Source of the DNA: Hyphochytrium catenoides
Lineage: Eukaryota > Sar > Hyphochytriomycetes > Hyphochytriales > Hyphochytriaceae
Assembly (NCBI GenBank): GCA_900088475.1
Contig: FLMG01000355.1
Location: 40,786 to 104,785, forward strand
Length of the DNA stretch: 64,000 nucleotides
Direction: 5' to 3'
Position numbers and translations under genes: made by a program. Shown one piece after another: positions 37,401 through 49,400 of the stretch. The notes below the pieces were generated by a model, which had not been told where the DNA came from, did not search any database, and was given only the letters and a program-made list of their open reading frames with translations. Every line of letters starts with the position of its first letter. Position 1 is the first letter of the stretch.

Positions 37401-40400
37401 ACGATGACTCTGTTTTGCTCAGCAATCCACAGCACTCAGCTGACGGGTCTTCAATATTTGACTGTGAGGATGACGTGGCAGCCCTTTGCTCCATTGGCTG
37501 GTGCCGGTAAGTCTGTTCCTAAGCCTTACATATATGAAAAGACGTCTTCTCTTAACATCCGCCGTTCCCAACTCCAGCCATGACGCGGCGTCAAACTATC
37601 TTGACCTAGAAAACATCTCTATGCATTGCAAAGGATATATCCAAGATTATTGCCGCACAACCAGCTGGGGCAACGATGGGGGTCACCCCAATCTCTGTAA
37701 CTCTCCTTCGCTTTGGCAATCGTTCTTAGGGATGAACGACAGTGATACAGGTTGCATGCCAGATGTCATGTCTGATGCCAGAAGCAAAACCCAGACGGAT
37801 CGGCCGGTATCCATTTTGAGTACATCACTAAATGAGGGTGGGATTCAAGCTGCGGAAAGTATCCACCTGGTTTATCTTATCGTCTCTCAGGCTCCACTGA
37901 ATAGGACAGAGTTCCATTTCCGCACCAGAAATGGGCTGGCCGTAGCACAACCGCCGAGTATTATTTTTACACCCGCGAATTGGACACAAACTGGAGTACT
38001 TCTGGTGACCCTACATGGGGGCGCTTCTTCACCGGTGGCATGGGACGCAATATACCTTGAAGGGCCCAACGGGGCGCAGGCATCGAATGACATTAGCGTG
38101 CGTGTCCAGTCGTGGCTGCCTAATGGTTCAGCAGCACTGTTGGATTCCGTAAGGAGAGTGAGAGAAACTTGGAGCCAGATGGTACGGTCTATCCGGGTCA
38201 TCTCCAGTAACGAGGTCCTTTTGCATAAGGTACAACTGATCATAAACCATGCCCCTCACATGGCTGATGACGCCCTGCAAGTGCTACAAACGGTAGGGAA
38301 TAGTACAGCGGAGGCGCCAATAGCGAACGTGACCGTAGCTTTACATAGACTAGCCCTTCCCTGGCACCCGACAACAACTTCCTTGGAGATCTCAACTATC
38401 TACTGCCCAGAATGGCTGATTTGTTCTCCAGCAGTCGACGACAGCTTGATTGAGAGGGACCGCTTATTGAGTTGGTGGATGGGTAGCAACCAAGAGACGG
38501 CGGCGGCCCTTCATGATAACTTACTTGATGGTATTTGGAACACAACGATAGGACGCATGGAGGTGCTTGGGTCGACGGGTGTCTTGCTGGTCCCCGCCAC
38601 AAACAACTGCTCGGATTGTTCTACCCCACTAGTCTTCAACCATTTGATGTATCAACATGGTGGAGAAGTACGAGGATATTGGAGGAAGATATCGCTTCTT
38701 GATGGCTTTCCCCTGCCTTTAAATATAAGCCTGCTCGAGAAAACTCTGACCATTTCGGGGGAGCTAGTGGGGTTAATGACCCCACAAGGGAACAACACCT
38801 ACTTTACAGGCACTCGCTTGTGCTCAACCCAAGATGCGGCGAACAAGGTTCAAAAAATTACCGGGTTCTCCTGTCAATGGACAGCTCTCAATCACTTCAG
38901 TACACCTGCCTTCCCCTCAAAAGATGTCAGCCAGCTTAACTCACTCCTTCCTGTTCCTGGAGGACGCTGGCTGGAAGGAGTTTGGCTCTTCCAGAACTTT
39001 GGAAGGCTTGAAGTCCTGGGCTCAAGGGCTACCTTGTCCCCTATATGGAACTTGACTGTGGATAGCTTGATCTATACTTCGACGTCACAAGCCGTTCTGT
39101 ACGTAAACGAAAACATCCTCACTCCTTCTGGCCAGCTCCTTCACACCTGGTTACTCATTGTCTCTTTCAAGAGAGAAGGAGTCATCTACGCTCAGCTCAC
39201 AAAAAGCACGGAACAGCTGCAGGAAAGTAGATTTGCGGCTTATGACGGCACTACCAGCTGGGGTTATCTATGTCCATCATGTACCTATACAAGTCTATGG
39301 ACTGAGCTCCAGAAAACCAGCGAATATTTTGCTGGGCAGTGCAGATTCGAACGGCATCAGGATGACATCTGTCAGAGCCCTTACCGAGGATTTGGCCACC
39401 AAGTGGACCCCAATGCGTTTCGTGGTAGGCAGAGGGAGAGCGTGATCGAGGAGCGCAATCCAAACTTTATACCCCTCTTTTGGCCGGACGTAGTTGAAGA
39501 CTTAAGACGTCCAGATACATTCCTGTTGCGTATGGTCAATATGCTGTTGCAACTAAGCCACCCTTTGCTGAAGCTGCTCATCGCCGTCCAGACAGTAGGG
39601 GATCATCTTGGTGGTTGTCCATTTGGACAATATCATCCACTAACTCCTTGCAGATATATTGCCTGTGGGACAGCAGATGGCCATGGCGACTGTTTACTAG
39701 AAATCCTGCACTACTGCATGTGGCTAGAACCGGAGGACCTTGGCTGTGTAAACGTAATGGCTGAGGTGACTGGCAACGTGGGGTCCACTGCTCAGAAGCT
39801 CTTTCTACCGCTTCTGGACTCTGTGAATCTGCCACCGAGTAGCTGCTCAATAGTGCAATCTTTTGGCATCCAGGGTTGTCATCAGAATCAGTCACTAGTA
39901 AATGGAAGTGATAGCTGCTGGATCGACTATTCAAAGAATACTACTAACGATAGTTGCTACGACGACCAGTGCCTTGACGGCGCGTGCCACATGAGTGGAC
40001 CCCAAGGCAACGGTAACACAAGCGGTGGAGGGAGTCAGCCCACTGATCCGCTATCCATGCTTATCACTAGTCTCGCGGGCCTTAAGCTTCCTTCTGGCCA
40101 AGGGTACGTCGAGATTCCAGCGGTTGGATTGAGTCTGGATGCGATAAGATCGAATAGTACGCAACCCATTGTCCTCTCCATTCATTCCAATGACACTGAA
40201 AACCTTCCTGCTGCCTTTCTGGTGTGTAACGGAACGTCTATAGAGGCACTCAGCCTATCGGTAGAATCCACTTGCATTCATAGTCAGTCAGTCTTGCTGG
40301 ACTCAGAGGGGGTTAACACCGTAGTTCGGTTCATGGTGAACACTGGGATATCCTACTCATCCGAAGACTCAGCTACAATATTCACTGGCTTCTGGATCAC

Positions 40401-43400
40401 CGCAAAGGTATACATTTCTAACCAACCAAAGGTGACTTGGTTCAATGTCCAGCTTCGGCTTTTCCCAATGCCTAACACAATGGGCACGTTCACCGTTCAT
40501 TACTTAACGCCTTGGTAAGCATGTCTCCAACTTCATTTAGCTTGAGGACCTACCCTCACTGCCGTCCCTGTTAAACCTATTAACCCCCTAGGCAAACTGT
40601 CATGAGATTATATGCGGTTGGTACCGAGGACCTTCAAGTGTCTTTAGTCTCAACAAGACCACTAAAGATCAGATCAGTATTTGATGAGACACCTAGGACT
40701 AACACGCTTAACCTGAAGGCAAAACCTTTCGTGGACCGAATCCCTCTTGCTCTTCATGTGCAAGCTCTTCCAATGAACTTCACCTTGCTTCCATCTGCGA
40801 TAAGGCTAGCATCAGGCGACTCTTCGGCAACAAACCTTACCAGCAAAATTTGGCAGTGTAGCCTTGCAGACGTTGCCCAGGCCCAGCAATCTGCCTTAAA
40901 CTTGTCTGAACTTTTCAATCATGAGGAAGCGTACTATGCCATGAGCCAAGGGCTGGATTGTCCGTTTACAAATGAGACTGACAGTATGAATCCTTGTACC
41001 TCCCCAGTTTGCAGGTGAGCGCAAATTTAATCGTTCTTCAGTATTGTTATACCTTACTCCGATTCTAGGATTGAACCCCAATCCCCTACCAGACAACTGG
41101 ATATGTGTGCAGAATATGTCCGCGACTACTGCTCGTACTACAAGCCAATGGATGATAACCTTGTCAGTGCCTCTGCCGGCTGTAACGTCCAATGGATCGT
41201 GGATTGGACTATGTGGCGGTCGGTCGCACGCGTACATAGATTCCCTTGCAACCCAGTCATATCTCTGGGGGAAGGAGTTCAACAAATGAATGTCGCTAAC
41301 TTAGCTTCAGGACTCTTTCTTTGGCCACTGAACTTCTGGGATGGGGGCAGAGTGCCTATTGTGGAAGAAGCCAGACTTCTCGTAGGATGTAGTTCTTGCA
41401 GTCGGATAGGCTCCTTCCACTTGTCTTACCAAAGCAACAGCAATCTCGCATTCAACCTCACCCCGACCTCCACTAACACCACATCTGCAGACTGGACCTT
41501 ACCTTTAAGGCTTTCTTTCAAGCCGACGATTTGGCAACAAAAAGGTTCTATCCTGATTGACCACATAAACCTAGGCTTGACTCAAGGCAAGGATGGGACA
41601 TCTTGGACCAACGGACTCACAACCAGGTTTATACGAACATCTGGCATACGGCTCGAAACGTTGTCGGACGGTCAGCTCTTTCAAACGGGCATAGATGCGT
41701 CTATTTCAAACATTACATTTTTGGAGACTACATCTATCACACTTCGAATTAGTCTTCTTGGGACACCTCTGAGCAACGTCATCATCAGCATGACAACACT
41801 TGGGGGTCCGATTGGTCCGTTTCTATCACTCGATCGCCCTCAGGTGACTTTTCTCCCTAATATCGCAAATCAAAGCCAGCATGTGGTAATGACAGCAGGT
41901 CGGGACTACATCCCTACAGATAGAAACGCCACCATATCCCTGCTATCTTCAAGTGATGACCCTCTCTTTAGAATCAGGCCCTGTATGACAGGACAAGCTT
42001 CTAGTAACCTTACACGCGTATTAGAGGACCCTTGGATGATGGGAAGCTGGGAGCCAGCTGATAACATGACAGAAGGTACAATGATCGCGAACATTAGCGG
42101 GGAACGAGGATACATGCAAGTATTTACTGGTAGCGTGAGCCTACCTACCGAGATTTGGTTGGGATCCATCTGGTACTTGAGCAACAGCCTAGCGACCGGC
42201 CAGTGGTACAATTTAACAAGCGGTTTGCAGAGGGGAAACTTTGAAGCACGTTCTATCGGGACAGACAAAATAACCCTGACCTTGAGCTTAGGGGACATCT
42301 CTAACTATAGCAGCTGGACGGTGCTTCGATGTAATACCAACTGCAGAAGGGTGCTCGTTCCTCCCACAGGCACTTCGCAGACCTGGTGGGAAGGAAAATG
42401 GACCAATGACACTTCAGGCTCCCTTCTCGAAATTGCAAACGGGTACGGTCTTCTGGAGCCTGGCACTATCCTTAACCAATTCAAAGCACTTGCGCCAGAT
42501 GCAGTGGATGGGCGCTGGTTTGATGTGAACTCCGATAACCATGGATTCTTCTCACTCCAGAGGAAGATGCTTGCGAGAGAAGACTCCAACCTCACTATGT
42601 ATCTCCACGGCATCTTTCACAATGTCCTCAGCAATGAAAAGCGATTTACAACGTTCACGCAATGGTGTTCTGCCAACGTCTCCTCGTGCATGGAAGTGCA
42701 ATCACCACCTAGATCTTCATCATCCCTGTTTAACTGGCTTGGTATCAGACCAAACGAATCAGGTGACCGTAGAGGTGCATGGTATGATGCAGTTTTAAAG
42801 GTATCGAACTTTGAAGGGCAATGTCCCTTTGAGTGGACGAGTCCAATCAGTCCTTGCAACGTCCGAGCATGTCAGGGGTCGGAGTCTACAGAGGCTTGTC
42901 TGGACTACATTTGGGACTACTGCACTTGGGATCCTGCTAATGCCGTGTGCCTAAATATCGTCACCGCCCTCCACCACCAGAAGGGTTTCGAGTTCATGGA
43001 AAGACTCAAAGAGAAGCCTTGCTCCCCGACCACTCAGGTGATCATCAAGAATGTTGATGTCCCTTCCCTGCTCCTCTCTCGGCGAAGCATTATACTCTCG
43101 GATAACAGCTCTAGTGGCCAGCCTGATGCTTCCATAGCTGTCTCGCTTAGCACATTACCAACTAGGTTAGTCAGGATCAAACTTAGCTCTGGAGCGATAG
43201 ATGTCATTGCCAATGTGAGCATCCTGAACTTTACAGAAGCAAATTGGTACCTTCCACAGGTCTTTCGGCTGTCTTTAGACCTGTCGGACACCATGACTGG
43301 AAGCGGATTGTCAAGCACTACGCTGCAAGTTTTAACGGATGATAGTTCCTATGCCCGCCTCCCAAATACAACTATCGAAGGTAGGTTACGTGATTCTAGT

Positions 43401-46400
43401 CGCACAAAGATTTGAGCTTGACTGATTCTTGACAGTTCTGACAAGACGAATAGTGAAAGATGCTCCCCAAATGCTTTCTGCTGTCCAGATGGACAATGCC
43501 GACGTCATTTTGATAAGCTTCGATCAGCCAGTGACCACAGATCGACTTGAGTGCACACCACAAGGTGTTTTTGACTCCCAGACATTGCTAAAGCTGGGGA
43601 GTAATCCAACTTGTTCATGGGTAAACTCAACGCTCTTAAATGTCACTCTCAGCGCAGGAGTAGAAGAGCAATCAACCACGCTGAATGGTGGGGAAGTGAT
43701 AGCGGTAATTCCCGGGACCATAAAATCAATTCGTACTGGCCTTGCAGTGTCGGGTGCGGTAATTTTAACTGGCCGAACTGCGCCACCGACACTTGTCGGC
43801 GCCACTTTTGCTGATTCAGGAGCATCTTTGAGCGTTCTATTCAGTGGAGTCACGGACGGAAGAATCGCCGGCAGGACCGGTGTGGTAGATTGTGCGCTGG
43901 CTTTCAGTGATCAAACGCTTTCTTACCTTGGTACGGGGTGCACATGCTTCTGGGAGAGTTCATCCAGTTTGGGTGTTCGACTGGGCCGCAGTGCTACTAT
44001 CCTGCCCGGAACGATGGACTTGCTTTCTTCCAGCGGTGATCCCAGCTGCCGTTCGGGGAGTTCACTTAGTCTCCGCGCTGCAGCCATCAAACCGGTGCCG
44101 TCTAGTGTCGTCTCAGCTTCTGGATGTCTTCCCATCGGCCCACCGAAAAATCCTCCAGTCGTTCAGGTAGTGCTAACTGGGCCGACAACATTGGGTTTAT
44201 GCGAGGACTTGCGCTTAGATGCCTCCCTTTCGAGAGGTGGCGGCGGTAGGACCATGCTTTTTACATGGAGCGCCTCCTCCCCTGACGAGGTAAGGCAAAG
44301 CCTTGGCAGTCTTCACCTCCGCTCCCAAGGTGCTAATTGCTCTTACTGCAGGCCATCAGTAGTACTCTAGAAGAGCTATTAGCCAACTCCTCCTCTTCCA
44401 AATTGTTGGTTCCTGCCGCATTTCTCAACGGGGGGTCGAGGTACGACATCGTAGTGCAAGCCACTAACTTCCTTGGGTCCCAGACAACGGGTACCCTATC
44501 AATCAGAAAGTCCGACATGAGCATTCCGAGCGTGAAGATTGCCGGCGACGCTGCAAGGTGAAACATAAGCCACTTCTTTCAATCCAAACGCTAGAAAGAT
44601 TATGAACATGGTGCCTCACATCATACAGATCGCTTAAAAGAGATGAAGAGTCAATTATTAGGGTTGAGGCCACCATTTCCAGCTGTTCAAATGCTTCGTC
44701 TACATCCGAAGGCACTGCAGCTTTGAACTTCAGATGGTTTCAAAACCCGGCCGATGAAGATCAAGTGTCGCTCAGCAAGTTTCTCATGAGGGATCCCCGA
44801 GCTATAAGAGTGCCACCGAACACCCTGACAACCGGGAAAAGCTACACTTTCAGATGTCTGGTGCTCAACACAGGAAATAGCTCAATCAACAATACAGCGT
44901 CGGCCTCCGTTGCGATAATCCCGAGCGACCTTGTGACCAGGTGGGGAGATCGAATGAGAGCTCGATGCTGACTTCTAACGTTTTCCTGGTCATAGGATAA
45001 ACGGAGGTGACAGAACCGCGGGCACTGACGATGTTATTACCATTGATGGCAAGCCGTCTTATGACCCTGATGGAGCTCCGGGATTGGCCTCATTTAATTG
45101 GAGCTGCTTATCTCGACTGCCTTCGGATCCAGAGTTGAGACCATGCGTATCATATAGGGACAACGCAGTGATTGACCTCAACAGCCTTGTCGGCACTCCT
45201 TCCAGGGACACCGTCGTCATTCCTGCTGCGACATTCTTACCCAAGACTGTGGTCATGGTGATGCTCAATTATAGTAAAGTTTCTACTAACGAACTGATAG
45301 GTAGCCGATGGAAGGGAGCCTTCACTACGTTAACAATGTTGGCGGGTGCACCCCCGGCTGTTTCTGTTTGGAGTGTTATGACTTCTCGAAAAGCTGATCC
45401 TGGAAGAAGGCTTGTCCTAAATAGCTCTGTGATTTCTAGGACTAACGACATCGCCCTCCTTTGGTCGATTGTAAGTACTTCCTACCTCTAATCTTTCCCC
45501 ATCAGATCTCACTTAGAAAGTCCTACAGGATGAAATCGCGGCTATTGGCGGCAACGTATCCTCTCTTTGTTCGACAGGATTGACTGGGGGGGTTCTAGTG
45601 GTGAGATCTGGCGCACTTGTCCCAGGGTCAACCTACACTTTTTCGCTTCAGGCCAGCAGCAGAAACGGTATTGGAAGCGGCCAGATTTCCATAATTGTCA
45701 ACGCTCCGCCTACAAGCGGGTTCATCACAGTCGTACCTGTGGAGGGCTTCGTCCTCCAGACGACATTTTCAATCACAGTTTCTAGCACCTGGGCGGATGA
45801 CCCTCTAGATTTTCCCCTGAGTTACTGGTACAAGTATATTCCAGGGAATGCCTCAGGTCTATCAGAGGAGATTGCCATAGCACAGGAGGCGGCTCTAATT
45901 TCATCTTATCGAGACGTACCTACTTTCTCCACCATGTTGCCCCAGGGACGCGGTACAGCGTTTGTCAATACGGTAGTGGTGTACATTTCCGACGTGCTTG
46001 GTGCATCTACCAGATGTACAACCTTTGAGGACAGCACCGCTTCTCTTATTAGAGTCAGACCCTTCACCATAGAAGGGCCGGCCACTAACAACACCTCTGG
46101 TCCGAAGACGGCCTTCCTTTCCAATAGCACAACCAGTCTGCTTCAGCAATCGCAATCCACCGGGGCAGACTCCGTCCTTACCGTAGTAAGTATTCTTGGA
46201 GGCCTGTTGGCTGATCCTTGTAAAGGGGTTGATTGCGGGAGACAAGGATCATGTTCAGAAGGCTCCTGTGTCTGCCTCAACAGCTTCACTGGCCCAACCT
46301 GCAAAATTCCTCCACCGGTGAACGGAGGTTGGTCATCTTGGTCTGAATGGTCTGCTTGCACTGTTAGCTGTGGGGGTGGCAGTGAAATTCGCAGCAGAAC

Positions 46401-49400
46401 TTGTACAAACCCGCCACCTAGTGGCGGAGGTAATCCTTGCGACGGAAATTCTTCAGAGAGTAGGGTCTGCAACACACAACCATGCGTTGTCAATATCGGT
46501 AGGGCATGGAACCAAATGATCGTAATCTGCTTTTGCGACTGATGACTTTACGTTTACAGATGGCGGCTACTCGGCGTGGAGTCCTTGGACTTCCTGCTCT
46601 TCTTCGTGTCCAAACGATAGGGGTGGTATGTTTCCCGGAAATCGAACCCGGACTAGAACATGCACCAATCCCACGCCGTCCGCTGGAAGCAAGGATTGCC
46701 GTGCTCTAGGCCCGGCAATAGAAGTAACAGGCTGTAACCTTAGCCCTTGTCCCTTCCCATTGCCGCTATGCCCTCCCTATCCCAGAGGTAGCGACAGACT
46801 ACATGCTCGCATCATTCGTACATGAGCTAATCCGTGGATTGCAGGGACTCCGATGGCGTACCAACTCGCAGAGAAACCTGAGTGCTCTGGCCATGGAATC
46901 TGCACCCGGGAGCGTGGATGCACTATCAGCAATGGATGCGAATATTCCTGTATTTGCGGCGAGGGCTGGAACGGTGATGACTGCTCAATCAGTGATGCGG
47001 AAATGGAAGAGAGACGCGCCATTAGGGAAAAGCTGCTGGAAGCCATGGTCTCCGCTTCTACCGCCATTGTAAGCTCTTTGACCCTGAGGCCACCCTCACT
47101 GAAACTCCTCCCTAATGACTGGATATACCACAGGACCCTTCACCGCAAGCTTTGTCCCAGGGTGCCGATTCGCTACTAACTATCACTTCGTCGCCGAGGG
47201 AACTCAAGCCCGAGACCACTTCCAAAGCACTAGATTTCGTGTCGAACCTAATCACGACGTCCGCTGCCATTAGTAATGTGCCAGAGCGAAGTACCGGAAA
47301 CAATATCCTTAGTGCTGTGGGGAACATCTTCATGGCAACGATGCAAAACCGGCAATTACAAACCCAAAGCAGCATCAAGGGCCGACGGCGGTTGGAGGAA
47401 GGAGAATCTGGCCGCCTAAAGAGAGCCAGTGATGCTGTGCGAGGCGCCATCACTGGACTCGGTACATTATACCTTTCCAATGCTATACCCGGTGAAGAGC
47501 CAGTAGCCGTTCTCAGCGAGACACTAAGTCTCGTAGCGGCTAGATCCAACCTTGAAGGAGCAGGTAGGTATCGGCTGTTCCATACTGTGAGGCCTAACGC
47601 TAAGTGGCAAATTCCGACTACCTCTAGACCTCTCACTCACCGATGGTGGGAGCATCAAGATCCCGCAAACTGATTCCTCTCCAGGCTCAATGGACATCCA
47701 GGTGAGCTTCCTTTCGAGTGTTTATCTCGTACACTGTCTCAGAAGCTACTTCTGAATGACCTCCAGGCCGTTCAATGGGCTTCTAATCCAGTCTTTTGGA
47801 GCGCAAACAACGAAACCCTGTCCTCGCCTGTCCTCACTATAACTATGGCGCCAACCGGGGTAAACGCAGACGAACAAGCAATGAAAGGCCTAAACACACC
47901 TATCCGGGTCCGTATGGCTCTTAAGTATCTCCCACCAGGTACCGTCCTTCAGCTTGTGAAGCAGACAGACACATGCCTAATAGTATCCCCCTAAAGATGG
48001 GCCTCCTGACTGTCGGTATTGGGATAATGCCACGCAACAATGGATAAGCGAGGGTCTCATCCAGCGAGGGGTCACCATCGAGAGTGATGGGTCTTTCTAC
48101 CTTGACTGTGAAACGACCCACCTGACAGACTTCAGCTCGGCAGGTGCACCATTCCTTCCAGCCGTCAATCAGGTACGCGGAATGGCTTATACCTTTTCGC
48201 TCTCAGCATGGACAAATTCCGAGAATAATTGCTGTGCTTAGGTTAACCCCATTGCAGATGCGGCTCTGTTGGCCAAGTACTCAGAGAACCCAAAACCTCT
48301 CATCATTCTATGTTCGGTACTGGGTGGCTTCATCTTATTCGGGTTGCTAGGCTATTGGGCGGATAGGAGAGACGCTAAGATCATTGAGGCGTTCATGGAG
48401 GAGACATACATGAAGCATGGATGCATCCGTGAGGACAATGACGCTGCAATCAAGGATCTTGGTGCTATTCGGGTCGACCTGAGAGTGCCACGGAGCGGAC
48501 GCAATGGCCGAGATAAGAAAGAGCCGCCCAGCGCTAGCGTTTTGCCAAAACTGTGGGCTAACTGGATGGCCAGCATTAAGGCGATTCTGGTTACCTATCG
48601 GAAGAAGAGCAAATGGGTTAGCATTTTGGCTCCTCTACCGTCATCGCACGTAATGCTCACCAGACCTCAACGCATCCTTGTCCTATGCGGAACTGTCATG
48701 GTATCCTTTACGGTTAGTGCAGTCTTCCACGGCAAGAGGCAGAGTAAGATTGCGGCTATCGTGGCTGTCCCCATCTTTTCCATTCTTGCTATGGCACCAA
48801 TAGAAAAAGGAATTGCGCTTGCCTATCGCAAGCTGCAGAGTCCAACGACGTCGATGACCCTTGCAAAGCGCAAGTCATCGAAGGTTAGCAAGAGCAAGAG
48901 GTTACCCGTCAAGAAAATCTCAACGATGAACCAAAAGAAGGTTGTTGCCATCACCACTGAGAGCGAATCCCCTCAACAACTAGAGCTTTCCGTGCAACCG
49001 GAGTTAGATAGAAATCGACCGCCGCCGCACAATGACAGTCTAAAGGAGCTAGCTATTGATGCTCGGTTTCCCAAGGAGTGGAATACACAGACAAGTCTTA
49101 CGAAGAAGAAGTACACAGCAGTCGGCGGTCCTCCGATAGCTCAAGAAGTGCCAGCCACCACTACTTCGCGGGTGAACCTGGCGTCGATCAAAGTATCTAG
49201 GACTTCACGTTTAGTCCTTGAAGCAGGGGAAGAGGTGAAAGACTATGGCGATGTACTAGAGAAGCTACGGATAGAAGACCTTGGCTTTCCCAAGCGATTG
49301 TTGGCAGCGGTAAAGGTCGTTAACATATTCTTCATCGTTCTGGACTTCTGTGCATTCGGAATAGCTCTATACATGGCAATTGATCCGGAGGCCGCTGAGG

